From Candidatus Prevotella equi (lineage in GTDB: Bacteria; Bacteroidota; Bacteroidia; Bacteroidales; Bacteroidaceae): DNA of 55,040 nt. The stretch is taken from the NCBI GenBank assembly GCA_018065145.1, contig JAGHTW010000201.1, positions 1 to 55,040 of the forward strand. The letters run 5' to 3'. The first letter of the stretch is position 1. The number at the start of each line of letters is the position of its first letter. The notes below the pieces were generated by a model, which was not told where the DNA came from, did no database searches, and saw only the letters and a list, made by a program, of their open reading frames with translations. The translations under genes and the position numbers were made by a program. Of the stretch, positions 25,025 to 34,449 are shown in pieces.

Positions 25025-26215
25025 ATGCAATTACCAAGAGTGAAAATTCAGTTTCTCAATGGTCAGTTAGGAACCGTCGGCGAAAGTGCCGACGGCCTCC
25101 TGGCCCTTGTCTGTGGTGCTGCGGCAGTTGCAGGAACCTTCGTTCTGAATACCGTTTACACCATCAGAAGCATGGATGACCTTGCGGCGCTTGGTGTAAC
25201 AGCGTCGAACAACGCCATCCTTTACAAGCATGTATCAGAGTTCTACGATGAGGCAGAGGTGGGAACAAAGCTTGTTCTCTATCCGGTTGCACCGACCTCA
25301 ACGATGACAACCCTCTGTGACTATACAAAGACTACAGAAGGCTGCATCCGTGACTTGGTGACAAAGCAGAATGGCGCACTTCGCGGAATAGGTATCGTGA
25401 ATGTCAATACAGCAGCAAGCGTGGCAAGTGCCAACGGTCTTGATCCTGATGTATTCACGGCCCTTCCTAAGGCTCAGCAGGTGGCAGAGTGGGCAACCAC
25501 AGAGCTCTATGCACCTTTGTTCATCATCCTTGAAGGTCGCAACTTTGACGCTTCAAAGGAGTTGAAGGACCTCACATCAGAGAAGTATGACCGTGCCGGC
25601 ATCATCATAGGCAATACAGAGCAGAGCAGCAAGGGCGCTTGCGTCGGCACTTTGTTTGGTCGTATTGCTTCCATCCCTGTGCAGCGCAACATCGGTCGCG
25701 TGAAGGATGGTAGCCTGTTCCCAACGGAAATGTATATCGGTGCCAAGAAGATTGACGAATCGGCAAGCACCGTTGCAACCATCTTCGAGAAAGGTTATAT
25801 CATCGCACGCAAGCATGTGGGCAGAAGCGGTTACTATTTCGCAGATGATCCTCTCGCATGTAATCCTGAGGGCGACTATTCACATATCACCAACCGCCGT
25901 GTTATCGACAAAGCTTATCGCATTGCATACGACACAATGCTTGACATGGTTCTCGATGAGCTGGAGGTAAATGTGGATGGAACGCTACAGGTTGCAGTCA
26001 TCAAGAGCTGGCAGCAGACGATGGAGAATGCCATCAATCGCAGAATGACCGCCAATGGTGAGTTGAGTGCAACAGACGGTGACGGTTGCAAGTGCTACAT
26101 TGATGAGACCCAGAACGTCCTGAGCACATCAAAGGTTCTGGTAAATCTCAAAGTGCGTCCTTATGGTTATGCTCGCTATGTTGACGTAAATCTTGGATTC
26201 CTCGTAACATCTTAA
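25025..26215 (+). CDS. Contractile tail sheath protein (DUF2586-type)
   Basis: 396 residues. The N-terminal LPRVKIQFLNGQLG, a central RAGIIIGNTEQSSKGACVGTLFGRIA (about residues 192-217, in parts) and the C-terminal VLVNLKVRPYGYARYVDVNLGF are the pattern of Bacteroidetes tail sheaths in the DUF2586 group. It polymerises around the tail tube and contracts at infection, which makes this a myovirus-type tail. The tail tube gene follows 13 nt downstream. Confidence 0.87.
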   Translation: MQLPRVKIQFLNGQLGTVGESADGLLALVCGAAAVAGTFVLNTVYTIRSMDDLAALGVTASNNAILYKHVSEFYDEAEVGTKLVLYPVAPTSTMTTLCDYTKTTEGCIRDLVTKQNGALRGIGIVNVNTAASVASANGLDPDVFTALPKAQQVAEWATTELYAPLFIILEGRNFDASKELKDLTSEKYDRAGIIIGNTEQSSKGACVGTLFGRIASIPVQRNIGRVKDGSLFPTEMYIGAKKIDESASTVATIFEKGYIIARKHVGRSGYYFADDPLACNPEGDYSHITNRRVIDKAYRIAYDTMLDMVLDELEVNVDGTLQVAVIKSWQQTMENAINRRMTANGELSATDGDGCKCYIDETQNVLSTSKVLVNLKVRPYGYARYVDVNLGFLVTS

Positions 26216-26228
26216 ACAAAGAAAGAAT

Positions 26229-26636
26229 ATGGTCAATACACGTGAATATGAGTGGTCAGACGTGAATATCGTCATGGCAGGTCGCCCCATCACAGGACTT
26301 CGTGGTGTGAAGTACGGTTCAAAGCAGGAGAAGGAACTTGTGCACGGTAAGGGCAATAAGCCCCACAGCATCCAGCGCGGCAACAAGACCTTTGACGGTG
26401 AAATCACACTGTTGCAGAGTGAGTATGAAGCTTTCCGCAAAGCCTGTGGTGGTGACATCCTTGACGCATCCGTTGACATTGTGGCAGCGTATGGCAACCC
26501 AACCAATGGTGATGCCATTACAACCGACATTCTTGTTTCCTGTGAGTTCACAGAAGACAACACGGAATGGAAGCAGGGTGATAAGTTCCAGGAGAAAGCA
26601 TTGCCTTTCATCTTCCTCGACAAGAAGAGTGTGTAA
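26229..26636 (+). CDS. Tail tube protein
   Basis: 135 residues, typical for contractile-tail tube subunits (Mu gpM equivalent). Beta-rich with VNIVMAGRPITGLRGVKYG at the N-terminus, the KPHSIQRGNKTFDGEITL strand pair and ILVSCEFTEDNTEWKQGD. Position directly after the sheath supports the call. Confidence 0.85.
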   Translation: MVNTREYEWSDVNIVMAGRPITGLRGVKYGSKQEKELVHGKGNKPHSIQRGNKTFDGEITLLQSEYEAFRKACGGDILDASVDIVAAYGNPTNGDAITTDILVSCEFTEDNTEWKQGDKFQEKALPFIFLDKKSV

Positions 26637-26651
26637 CAAACAAGTTGACGA

Positions 26652-27317
26652 ATGAAAAAGAAGATTGTCATACTGGGTACTGCACACGGTATCAATGTTG
26701 GTGGCAAGTGCAGCCCAGACAAGAGCTTCCGCGAGTACAAGTATAGCCGCGAGATCATCAAGCAGCTGAAAGCGGAACTGGAGGCAGCAGGCTACACTGT
26801 CATTGTGGACATTGAAGCTGATGAGGTTCCTGCAACGCAGAAAGTGGAACTTGCCAGCCGTTGCGCCATTGTTAACAAGATCTGCAAGGAGTATGGCACG
26901 GCAAACTGCATCTATGTTTCAATTCATGTCAATGCAGCCGGCAGTAATTCTCAGTGGCTTAATGCTGGCGGTTGGTGCGCATACACCAGCAGAGGCAAGA
27001 CAAAGGCTGATACACTCGCAACAAAGCTGTATGAAGCCGCTGAGGTGGAACTTGCGGACTACGCAGAGGCTATGGCAGACGGAAAGAAGTCTGGCGCATA
27101 CAGCGAGAAGCAGCGTCCTTTCCGCACCGACTATTCGGATGGTGACGCAGATCAAGAAAGTAACTTCTATGTATTGGCTCACACAAGTTGCCCAGCTGTC
27201 CTGACAGAAAATCTGTTTATGGATAACATGGCAGATGTAGCTTTCCTTGAAAGTGAGGTTGGTCGCAAGGCAATAGTCGCACTTCATAAGAAAGGCATTG
27301 TGAGCTATTTTGAATAG
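26652..27317 (+). CDS. N-acetylmuramoyl-L-alanine amidase (phage endolysin, Amidase_3)
   Basis: 221 residues, no signal peptide. Amidase_3 zinc ligands are visible: GTAHG (H near 11), a Glu in the following EYKYS segment, and SIHVNA (H near 94), with the catalytic Glu in LTENLFMDN (about 192-200). It cleaves the amide bond between muramic acid and the stem peptide. It lies between tube and tail chaperone genes rather than next to the holin-like gene, so release through the inner membrane would depend on the holin at 31988. Confidence 0.9.
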   Translation: MKKKIVILGTAHGINVGGKCSPDKSFREYKYSREIIKQLKAELEAAGYTVIVDIEADEVPATQKVELASRCAIVNKICKEYGTANCIYVSIHVNAAGSNSQWLNAGGWCAYTSRGKTKADTLATKLYEAAEVELADYAEAMADGKKSGAYSEKQRPFRTDYSDGDADQESNFYVLAHTSCPAVLTENLFMDNMADVAFLESEVGRKAIVALHKKGIVSYFE

Positions 27318-27346
27318 TGTTCAAACATCATTAAAACATCATTAAA

Positions 27347-27631
27347 ATGAACTATACAAAAGAACAGGTCGCAGAGTGGAAGGCAAAGCACGGCGACATT
27401 TTTGAAATCACTGTTGACGGCAAGAACTGCATCCTTCACAAGCCCACCCGTCAGAACCTGAGCTATGCAAGCGTAGTGAAGGATCCTATCAAGATGAGTG
27501 AGACGCTTCTTAAGCAGCTCTGGGTAGATGGTGACAAAGAGATCCTGGAGCAGGATGACCTTTTTATGGCAGTAGTCAACAAGATGGAAGAGGTCATGAA
27601 GGTCAAGGAGGCAGAAGTAAAAAAGCTTTAG
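27347..27631 (+). CDS. Tail assembly chaperone, short form (gpG analogue)
   Basis: 94 residues in the zero frame. Position between the tube/endolysin and the tape measure is the fixed place of the tail assembly chaperone. It ends with [10 protein letters not shown] just after a slippery heptamer at 27619-27625. The protein probably coats the tape measure during tube assembly. The -1 frame after the slip stays open to 27783. Confidence 0.85.
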   Translation: MNYTKEQVAEWKAKHGDIFEITVDGKNCILHKPTRQNLSYASVVKDPIKMSETLLKQLWVDGDKEILEQDDLFMAVVNKMEEVMKVKEAEVKKL

Positions 27632-27783
27632 CGGATGCCGATGTTCCAGATGCAGAAGATGGTGATGTCCTCTTCCTGAACACCCTTCTTCGGTACTACA
27701 TGCACATTGACCCAGATTCACTGAGTGATGAAGAATGGGCATGGACAATTAGGTATCTAATCGACATCCGCAATGAAGAATAA
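27347..27783 (+). CDS. Tail assembly chaperone, frameshifted long form (gpGT analogue)
   Basis: Predicted 145-residue product made by a -1 slip at A-AAA-AAG (27619-27625): 93 residues in the first frame, then 52 in the -1 frame beginning [14 protein letters not shown] and ending IDIRNEE before TAA at 27781. The -1 extension has a strongly patterned [18 protein letters not shown] segment and no stop, whereas no start codon precedes it in place, which supports frameshifting. This is the conserved strategy for tail chaperones in long-tailed phages. Confidence 0.8.
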
Positions 27784-27791
27784 GGCAAACA

Positions 27792-29555
27792 ATGGACAGC
27801 GTACTTAAATTTCTGATAAAATTACAGGCAGATGAGGGTAATGTGCTGAGCGTGGCGAAGCAGACTACCCAGCAACTGGACATTATATCCCGTAAGGCAA
27901 GTTCCGTTGGGACTCGCCTTCGGGAAGCCTTCTCGTTCTCCAGCTTCAAGACTTCTTTGTCTTCCTTGCCTGGCATGGAATTCCTGATGAACCCTTACAC
28001 GCTCATTGGTGCAGGTGTTGGTGCTATTTCAAGCATCGGTGCACAGGCAGAACAGACAAGTGTTGCATTCACGACCCTTGTAGGCAGTGAGGAAAAGGCA
28101 GCGTCCGTCCTTGCAAAGATAAATGACTTTGCGGCAAAAACGCCATACAACAATCTGGATCTTACGGACAACGCCAAAACCATGCTGAACTTCGGTGTCC
28201 AGGCAGATAAGGTCAATACCTATCTGCAACAGTTGGGTGACATTGCTTCTGGCGACAAAAACAAGCTCGGTGGCTTGTCTGTTGTCTTTGGCCAGGTTGC
28301 CAGTGCCGGAAAGATGAGCGGTCAGGATCTTATGCAGTTTATCAATCAAGGCTTCAACCCATTGAAGGAACTGGAGAAGATGACCGGCAAGACCTATTCT
28401 GAGCTGCAGGACATGATGAGCAAGGGACAGATTGGCTTTGATGCCGTTGCAGCTGCTATCAAACATGCCACAAGCGAAGGCGGTGCTTTTGCCGGCATGA
28501 GTGACAAACTGAGCCAGACAGTAAGCGGTAAGTTCTCAACGCTTGTAGGCAACATTCAGCAGAAGGCTGTTGACATGTTCAATAAGATCAAGCCGATTAT
28601 CAGCAATCTGATGGATCTCTTCATCGCGATTGTTCCACCAATAGCTTCTGCACTTGAAGGCATTTTCTCTGTTGTGGCTTCCGTCATTGGCTTTATTGTC
28701 AAGTGGAAAACAGAACTTGGTCTGCTTGCAGCTGTGGTTGCAGTAGGAACCGTTGCTTTCAACCTTCATACTATTGCCCTTTGGGGAATGGTGGGAGCCG
28801 TTAAGGTGGTGACTGCTGTAACAAAGGCATGGGAGGGTGTACAATGGTTGCTTAATGTAGCTTTGAACGCCAATCCGATAGGAAGAGTTATCACTGTCAT
28901 TGCAGCACTTGTCGCAGCCGTAGTATATTGCTGGAACAAGTTTGCTGGCTTCCGTGCTTTTATCCTGACGATGTGGGACACCATAAAAGGTTTCGGTGAG
29001 ATTATCAAGAACTATCTTATTGACAGGTTCAAGACTTTGCTCAGTGGCATCGGCAAAATCGGTGAAGCCATAGCAAAGCTGTTTGATGGTGATTTTAAGG
29101 GCGCGTGGAACAGTGCGACTCAGGGCGTAAAGGACATTACTGGAATGACCAGTGCAGAAAAGGTCTTCAACCAGACCCAAACCCTTGCATCAGGCATCAA
29201 GGCACAGTATGACAAGAACTATGCTGTAGAAAGCGCCAAGGATAAGCAAGGGGCAACTAAGACCGCAGCAATCACCTCACCAGGCACAAAGGGCAGTGCG
29301 ACAGAAGATGTTGTCTTCAATGCTGCATCAGGTGGTGGCGGTTCCAAAGGCAAAGGCAAGGGTAAGGGCAACAAGACCGCAGAGGCATTGGCAACAGGAG
29401 GCACACGCAGCACCAGCATAACAATGACCATAAGCAAGTTCTTCGATAACATAAACGTAACAATGATGGACAAGACCGACACGGCAGAACTTGAACGAAT
29501 AGTTCTGCAGTGCATGAACAGAGCTCTTGCCATTGCAACAAGTTCAGATCGATGA
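27792..29555 (+). CDS. Tail tape measure protein
   Basis: 587 residues. The N-terminal half has a TMP_2-type tape-measure domain: [17 protein letters not shown] (about residues 81-97), [21 protein letters not shown] and [21 protein letters not shown]. The middle (about 265-390) is strongly hydrophobic, expected for insertion into the membrane during DNA entry. The C-terminus has a GKGKGKGNK linker. Tail length would be short to medium for 587 residues. Stop overlaps the next start (ATGA). Confidence 0.9.
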   Translation: MDSVLKFLIKLQADEGNVLSVAKQTTQQLDIISRKASSVGTRLREAFSFSSFKTSLSSLPGMEFLMNPYTLIGAGVGAISSIGAQAEQTSVAFTTLVGSEEKAASVLAKINDFAAKTPYNNLDLTDNAKTMLNFGVQADKVNTYLQQLGDIASGDKNKLGGLSVVFGQVASAGKMSGQDLMQFINQGFNPLKELEKMTGKTYSELQDMMSKGQIGFDAVAAAIKHATSEGGAFAGMSDKLSQTVSGKFSTLVGNIQQKAVDMFNKIKPIISNLMDLFIAIVPPIASALEGIFSVVASVIGFIVKWKTELGLLAAVVAVGTVAFNLHTIALWGMVGAVKVVTAVTKAWEGVQWLLNVALNANPIGRVITVIAALVAAVVYCWNKFAGFRAFILTMWDTIKGFGEIIKNYLIDRFKTLLSGIGKIGEAIAKLFDGDFKGAWNSATQGVKDITGMTSAEKVFNQTQTLASGIKAQYDKNYAVESAKDKQGATKTAAITSPGTKGSATEDVVFNAASGGGGSKGKGKGKGNKTAEALATGGTRSTSITMTISKFFDNINVTMMDKTDTAELERIVLQCMNRALAIATSSDR

Positions 29556-30199
29556 AGACAACCAGATTCATATTGCAGAATATAGCACTAAGGGCGATGG
29601 GACTCATCAAGGTTCCACCCTATGGTTTGTTTCGTGAGAACAATTTCTATGGTGTCAATATGGGCTATATCAGGGGCAAGGAAATCCCTGATGGTGCAGA
29701 CTTTCATGTCGAAGACCTGAGTGATGCGGAACTTGAAGAGGTCGTGCGCACAAATGCGCTTGGCATCCCTATGGTCATGCCGTTGCGTTTCCAACTGGAA
29801 GAATCAGGAGCAAAGGACTGGCTCTTTCCCATAGAGCCAATGATCAGCATAAACGGTCAGAATATCCTTATCCGTCGTCATGTGAACAAAGGAACCATCA
29901 AGGGAAGCATCAAAGAACGCTGGACACAGGATGACTATACTGTCAGGATTGAGGGCGTTCTTATGTCTCGTGAAGGCAAATATCCGGAAGAGGATGTTGC
30001 ACAGCTCAGGAAATTCTGTGAGGCCGGCCATGTGAAGGCTCTTTGCCCATTGCTTGAAGTCTTCGGCATCAGTCAGCTTGCAATAGAAAGTTGGGACATT
30101 CCTTTCACTGTAGGAGTTACGAATCAGAACTACACCATTCAGGCATACAGCGATGACATCTACAAATTGCTGTTAAGCCGTGATGACCTAAACGCTTGA
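29552..30199 (+). CDS. DUF6046-like tail/baseplate protein
   Basis: 215 residues from the ATG at 29552, which overlaps the tape measure stop. [21 protein letters not shown] (in two parts, about residues 88-108) and [22 protein letters not shown] are the conserved centre of a Bacteroidetes-phage family (DUF6046 as I recall it). Position between tape measure and hub corresponds to Mu gpN (DNA circulation/tail). The exact role is inferred from place. Confidence 0.7.
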   Translation: MKTTRFILQNIALRAMGLIKVPPYGLFRENNFYGVNMGYIRGKEIPDGADFHVEDLSDAELEEVVRTNALGIPMVMPLRFQLEESGAKDWLFPIEPMISINGQNILIRRHVNKGTIKGSIKERWTQDDYTVRIEGVLMSREGKYPEEDVAQLRKFCEAGHVKALCPLLEVFGISQLAIESWDIPFTVGVTNQNYTIQAYSDDIYKLLLSRDDLNA

Positions 30200-31158
30200 T
30201 GCCTATGTACACGATGGCTTATGACATATCAATCGGCAATTACAAACTTGGCATGTTGGACAGTGTTGAGGTTCACAAGAGCGTTGAACTGCTTGCGGAC
30301 ACGGCTGTCATAACATTGCCAGGCGCACAGTACAACGCCGCACTGGAGATAGAAGACAAACTAAAGCGCGGTGATAAGGTTTGCATCAAGTTTGGGTATG
30401 ATGAGAGCGGCATCGAAGAAGAGTTCTCAGGATGGTTGCAGCGTATCAGCACAGATGGCGGTGACATCAAACTGCATTGTGAGGATGACCTGTTCCTGTT
30501 CCGGAAGGAGATACCCAATGAAGTGATGAAGAAAGTCAAACTTGATGATCTTCTCAAAAAGGTTGTTTCCGGCTGTGGTCTCTCACTCAGTATCGAATGC
30601 ACTTATTCCTGGACATACGACAAGTTTGTCATCAATAATGCGACAGGGTACGATGTATTGAAGAAAGTGCATGAAGAGTGTGGTGCGGACATATACATAT
30701 CAGATGGGAAACTCCACATTCATCCGCCTGGAGAAAAGATGTATGACGAACGCTTTTATGACCTTGCCCTGAATGTCGAGGAAGAAGATCTGACTTACCG
30801 GCGTGCAGAAGACAAGAAAGTCAAGGTCGTTGTCAAGGCGCTCCTTCCTGATGGGAAAGTCAAGGAAGTTGAGGTTGGAAGTACAGGAGGCGACAAAATA
30901 GAAATCAAATGTCCCACGTCTGATGATGCTTCGATGAAGGCACGCGGAGAGCTGGAGGTCAAGCGCAGGACATTTGACGGCTATGAGGGAAGCATCACAG
31001 GCTGGCTCATTCCAATGTGCAGACCTGCTGACAGTGTAACCCTGCATGATAAGGACTACCCGTACAAGGACGGAACATACTTCGTGACAAGTGTCACAAC
31101 CTCATTCGGCAAAGATGGTGGCAAAAGAAAAATTGAATTAGGTTTCAGACTCAGTTGA
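30199..31158 (+). CDS. Baseplate hub protein (Mu gpP / T4 gp27-like)
   Basis: 319 residues from the ATG at 30199, which overlaps the previous TGA (TGATG). The succession DKVCIKFGYDESGIEEEFSGW (in parts), a tandem beta-barrel core, and RRTFDGYEGSITGWLIPMCRPAD near the C-terminus is the pattern of late-control/gpD-gp27-like hubs. It links tail tube and spike. The spike gene follows by 4 nt. Confidence 0.85.
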   Translation: MPMYTMAYDISIGNYKLGMLDSVEVHKSVELLADTAVITLPGAQYNAALEIEDKLKRGDKVCIKFGYDESGIEEEFSGWLQRISTDGGDIKLHCEDDLFLFRKEIPNEVMKKVKLDDLLKKVVSGCGLSLSIECTYSWTYDKFVINNATGYDVLKKVHEECGADIYISDGKLHIHPPGEKMYDERFYDLALNVEEEDLTYRRAEDKKVKVVVKALLPDGKVKEVEVGSTGGDKIEIKCPTSDDASMKARGELEVKRRTFDGYEGSITGWLIPMCRPADSVTLHDKDYPYKDGTYFVTSVTTSFGKDGGKRKIELGFRLS

Positions 31159-31162
31159 CAAT

Positions 31163-31672
31163 ATGGATAAATACAGGGAACTTGGCGAGAGCCTCAGGAA
31201 CATAGGAAGTGGCGGACGCACTATCACAATCTATCAAGGCATTGTGAATAGCGTGGACGGCAATCTGTGTGAGGTGCAAATCGGAAACATTGCCATTCCT
31301 GATGTACGCCTTCGAGCTTCCGAAGCTGACGATGACGGCGAAATGCTTATCACGCCAAAGGTGGGAACCGCTGTTACCATCGGAAGCCTCAGCGGTGATC
31401 TGAGCCAGTTGGTAGTGTTGCAGGTGGACCATATAGAGACCATTGTCATCAATGGTGGCAAACTTGGTGGGCTTATCAACATCGAACAGCTGACAGAGAA
31501 ACTTAACACCATCGAGGATGACATCAATTCTTTGAAGAATGTGATGAGTTCCTGGACCCCTGTAGCTCAGGATGGCGGTGCAGCATTGAAAACCTCAGTC
31601 TCCACATGGGCAGGTCAGGCATTGACAAAGAGCCAGAGGGGAGACTATGAAGATGAAACAGTAAAGCATTAG
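31163..31672 (+). CDS. Baseplate spike protein (Mu gp45-like, OB fold)
   Basis: 169 residues. Residues ~25-100 have the OB-fold pattern of gpV/gp45 spikes: GIVNSVDGNLCEVQIGNI, then MLITPKVGTAVTIGSL and VVLQVDHIETIVING. The C-terminus (about 110-169) is helical with repeated Leu/Ile. It forms the membrane-piercing tip of the contractile tail. Confidence 0.8.
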   Translation: MDKYRELGESLRNIGSGGRTITIYQGIVNSVDGNLCEVQIGNIAIPDVRLRASEADDDGEMLITPKVGTAVTIGSLSGDLSQLVVLQVDHIETIVINGGKLGGLINIEQLTEKLNTIEDDINSLKNVMSSWTPVAQDGGAALKTSVSTWAGQALTKSQRGDYEDETVKH

Positions 31673-31677
31673 ACAAT

Positions 31678-31983
31678 ATGACAGGAATACAACTCGCGGA
31701 CTTTGCTCCGCTGATAGACATAAAGAAGGACAGCCTTGGTCTGATACAGCGTGGCTTGACATTAGGTGATACGCTAAACCAAAACCAGGCTATCATCTTG
31801 GCTATGCACCAAGGGGAATTGAAAGAGCGTCCTATGATGGGAGTTGGTATCAGCGACATGCTGCTTGACAATGATCCTATTTACTGGAGAACAATGATCA
31901 AGGAGCAGCTGGAAATGGACGGTGAGAAGGTTGGCAGTGTCAAGATCACCCGAACAGGCATACAAATAGAAGCAAAATACTAA
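31678..31983 (+). CDS. Baseplate wedge protein (T4 gp25 / Mu gp46-like)
   Basis: 101 residues. LNQNQAIILAMHQGELKERP (about residues 34-53) followed by MGVGISDMLLDND and the C-terminal GSVKITRTGIQIEA matches small gp25-type wedge proteins. The order hub, spike, gp25-like, then J-like further on is that of contractile-tail baseplate operons. Confidence 0.75.
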   Translation: MTGIQLADFAPLIDIKKDSLGLIQRGLTLGDTLNQNQAIILAMHQGELKERPMMGVGISDMLLDNDPIYWRTMIKEQLEMDGEKVGSVKITRTGIQIEAKY

Positions 31984-31987
31984 AGAT

Positions 31988-32200
31988 ATGGAACAGCATT
32001 CAAAAGACAAAATTCAGTACGCAACAGCTGTTGTGACGCTGATCAGCGGCATAGTGATGTGCTATATCGCATTTTTCAGAAGTCCTGACGGTGACATTCC
32101 AAATGGTGCCCTCTGGTATTTCGGTCAGACATTAGTCTATGCCGCAACGATATTCGGCTTCAAACTGGCAGTGGATGAAATAATGCGTAGAAACAAATAA
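31988..32200 (+). CDS. Holin-like small membrane protein
   Basis: 70 residues with two hydrophobic helices (about 11-30 and 44-62) and a basic C-terminus EIMRRNK. Size and topology fit a class II-type holin that permeabilises the inner membrane and releases the endolysin. It is directly followed by a gene with unimolecular-spanin architecture, which strengthens the lysis call. No sequence-family match is claimed. Confidence 0.6.
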   Translation: MEQHSKDKIQYATAVVTLISGIVMCYIAFFRSPDGDIPNGALWYFGQTLVYAATIFGFKLAVDEIMRRNK

Positions 32201-32210
32201 AGTGAATAAT

Positions 32211-32723
32211 ATGAAGACAGTATTGAAAATGATTCTTCTTTTCCTTCTTGCCTTGAACTTTAGCAGTTGCAAGACGAAGGAGAAAGTAACAGAACGCTTC
32301 ACGGAGAAAGCCCAGGCAAGCACATCTGATGTGGTGAAGACAACTGGGCAGACAGAGCGTCAAGTAGAAAACAACAGTTCTGGAGAGACCACACACACGC
32401 AATGGAGTGACAGCATCGTGGAAAAGTTCCATGAACGCATAGTGACAGACTCCAGCGGTAATGTGCTTTGGCATGAGACAGAGCATAGCAAAGACCATTA
32501 TGTGGGAAAGTCTCATAACAAGACCAATCAATCAAATAGCAGCCAAGAGACGGCAACAGCCCAGAATGTGGCGATTACTCAGAAGCAAAAAGACTCCGTA
32601 TATAATGGAGGTGTTCTGCAAGAAGTGACAGTCGTAAAGAGTAAGCCGTGCAAATGGCTCTGGTATGTTGGTCTTTTGGCTCTTATTTTAGTTGGTGCAG
32701 TAATATACAAGATTAAGAAATGA
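32211..32723 (+). CDS. Unimolecular-spanin-like lipoprotein with C-terminal membrane helix
   Basis: 170 residues from the ATG at 32211 (a GTG at 32202 is also possible). A lipoprotein signal with lipobox LNFSSC (Cys near residue 20) is followed by a hydrophilic, Ser/Thr/Gln-rich periplasmic region of ~120 residues and one C-terminal transmembrane helix (WLWYVGLLALILVGAVIY). An outer-membrane lipid anchor plus inner-membrane helix in one chain is the defining layout of u-spanins, which fuse the two membranes at lysis. It follows a holin-like gene by 10 nt. Confidence 0.7.
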   Translation: MKTVLKMILLFLLALNFSSCKTKEKVTERFTEKAQASTSDVVKTTGQTERQVENNSSGETTHTQWSDSIVEKFHERIVTDSSGNVLWHETEHSKDHYVGKSHNKTNQSNSSQETATAQNVAITQKQKDSVYNGGVLQEVTVVKSKPCKWLWYVGLLALILVGAVIYKIKK

Positions 32724-33016
32724 AGACAGTGATTGTGAAGAGCGGTCAGACGCTCCTTGATATTGCCTTACAGGAAAAAGGTTCGATAGAGGCTATAGAA
32801 GAGATAGCCGCTCTGAATGGTCTGTCTATCACGGATGAGCTTTCTGCTGGCATGGAACTTACATTGCCAGCGAGTGCATGGAACAAACTTATTGAGAACT
32901 ATTGCAAGAATAATGATGTATCTCCAGCTACGGCATTGACCGATGATAACATGTACGATCTTTGGAAAGGCGGCATTGGTTATATGGTGGTTGGCGTGGA
33001 CTTCAAAATCGGATAA
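32720..33016 (+). CDS. LysM-like tail/baseplate protein (Mu gpX-like role)
   Basis: 98 residues. Residues 1-52 have a LysM pattern: VKSGQTLLDIALQEKGSIEAIEEIAALNGL (in parts) and ELSAGMELTLP. Short LysM proteins of phage baseplates help hub assembly. The start overlaps the spanin-like stop (ATGA), and the J-like baseplate gene begins 2 nt after its stop. Confidence 0.65.
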   Translation: MKTVIVKSGQTLLDIALQEKGSIEAIEEIAALNGLSITDELSAGMELTLPASAWNKLIENYCKNNDVSPATALTDDNMYDLWKGGIGYMVVGVDFKIG

Positions 33017-33018
33017 GG

Positions 33019-33864
33019 ATGGCAAGAACAATATCAGAAATAAAGAGCGCTATATGCGCGGAATGGATGGGCAATGAAGACGTTGCCAAGGCCTACGGCT
33101 TCACTCCAGGAGAAAGTTTCAGCAGCAAATACTCTGTTGTAAGTATTGAGAACCTGCTGTTCTATATCGTTGCGGTGACATCATGGATAGTAGAACGTCT
33201 CATCGATGCTCATAAGGAGGAGGTGACTACCGCGCTGGACTCCAAGATTCCCCATCGTGCGAAATGGTACCGAGACAAGGTACTTGACTTCATGAAGGGG
33301 AAGACACTTGCTGATGACACAGATGTATATGACACAAGCGACATGACAGTTGATGAGATAGAGGCTGCTAAAGTAGTGAAATATGCAGCTGTCAGCGAGA
33401 ACGCTTCAACGAGTATTCTGACCATCAAGGTTGCAGGTGTGAAGGATGGAAAGAAATCCGCTTTGGATGCCTCTACCAAACAACAGCTGGAGAACTACCT
33501 GAGAGAAGTCAAGGATGCAGGAGTACGCATCAATCTGGTCAACGAGAGTGCCGACCGTTTCAAATGTTCTCTTAGTATCTGCTATGACGGACTGCTGGAG
33601 GCAGAAGCTGTTGCAACAGCTGTATTGAATGCAGTCCAGAATTATGTAGAGAACCTTCCATTCAATGGCGTGTACTCAAATATGGCGCTTGTGGATGCCG
33701 TGCAGCATGTATCAGGCGTAAAGATCGCGGAGGTGAAGAACTCAGCTATCATGGCAAATGGTTCTGACAGTTGGGCAGACATCGATGTGAGAGCCGTTCC
33801 ACATAGTGGCTATATGAATGCTGCAAGCAGTGATGTAACGATAACGATGGAGGAATATGTATGA
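33019..33864 (+). CDS. Baseplate J-like protein (Mu gp47-like)
   Basis: 281 residues from the ATG at 33019 (an upstream in-frame ATG at 32962 lies inside the LysM gene). The N-terminus ARTISEIKSAICAEW and the central KVLDFMKGKTLADDTDVYDT are typical for Bacteroidetes J-like proteins; the C-terminal half (VKDAGVRINLVNESAD, then PFNGVYSNMALVDAVQHVSGV) matches the baseplate wedge fold. Stop overlaps the next start by 4 nt. Confidence 0.8.
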   Translation: MARTISEIKSAICAEWMGNEDVAKAYGFTPGESFSSKYSVVSIENLLFYIVAVTSWIVERLIDAHKEEVTTALDSKIPHRAKWYRDKVLDFMKGKTLADDTDVYDTSDMTVDEIEAAKVVKYAAVSENASTSILTIKVAGVKDGKKSALDASTKQQLENYLREVKDAGVRINLVNESADRFKCSLSICYDGLLEAEAVATAVLNAVQNYVENLPFNGVYSNMALVDAVQHVSGVKIAEVKNSAIMANGSDSWADIDVRAVPHSGYMNAASSDVTITMEEYV

Positions 33865-34442
33865 GTCTGTTTGATGTTGACCTAAGGCGATTGGCGTTGC
33901 AGATGCTTCCAATGTGTCTTCGCAAGCCTCTGATGGGTGCTTTGGTATATGCAGTGACGAAGCCTGTAGATCTGGAGTTGAATGACATGCTCAGCTACCG
34001 CAATGAGGTGAACGAGGAAATGAGGCGCAACGGGCAGACTTGCAACTTGCGCCGTGTACTCAATGACCTTTTTGACCCTCAGTATCGTGGCATTTCTATC
34101 ATCGAGACAGAACGTAAAACTGGCGTGACATTAAGCCGACGCGCTGACGGCAAGAAATTGGCAACCCCACAGATATTGAACAACCGTGGCTATGGTGGCA
34201 GTTCTGATCTGGATTTTGCCGTTCGTCTGCCAATCAGATTGAAAGGAGTAGTAGATGAGCGTCAAGTGAAAAGCGTAGTACGACGCTATAAATTAGCAGG
34301 AATGCGATTTGGCCTTGAATATATTGGATTTGACGCAATAGATTTGACGAGCTCTGAAATAATCAATATGGGATTCAGAGAATACGAATATGGTCAAGCA
34401 GCGATGGCGAAGCCCATAAAAATCAATTTTGACAAACAATAA
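33861..34442 (+). CDS. Baseplate/tail protein (Mu gp48-like)
   Basis: 193 residues. It follows the J-like gene with an ATGA overlap and precedes the tail fibre genes, the place of Mu gp48/P2 gpI. DVDLRRLALQMLPMCLRKP at the N-terminus and NDLFDPQYRGISIIE in the middle recur in Bacteroidetes transposable phages. It probably joins baseplate and fibres; assigned mainly by order. Confidence 0.65.
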   Translation: MSLFDVDLRRLALQMLPMCLRKPLMGALVYAVTKPVDLELNDMLSYRNEVNEEMRRNGQTCNLRRVLNDLFDPQYRGISIIETERKTGVTLSRRADGKKLATPQILNNRGYGGSSDLDFAVRLPIRLKGVVDERQVKSVVRRYKLAGMRFGLEYIGFDAIDLTSSEIINMGFREYEYGQAAMAKPIKINFDKQ

Positions 34443-34449
34443 ACAATGT

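Noticed and set aside
32962..33018. Longer start for the J-like protein
   Set aside because: It falls inside the LysM gene; the ATG at 33019 two bases after the LysM stop fits the operon.
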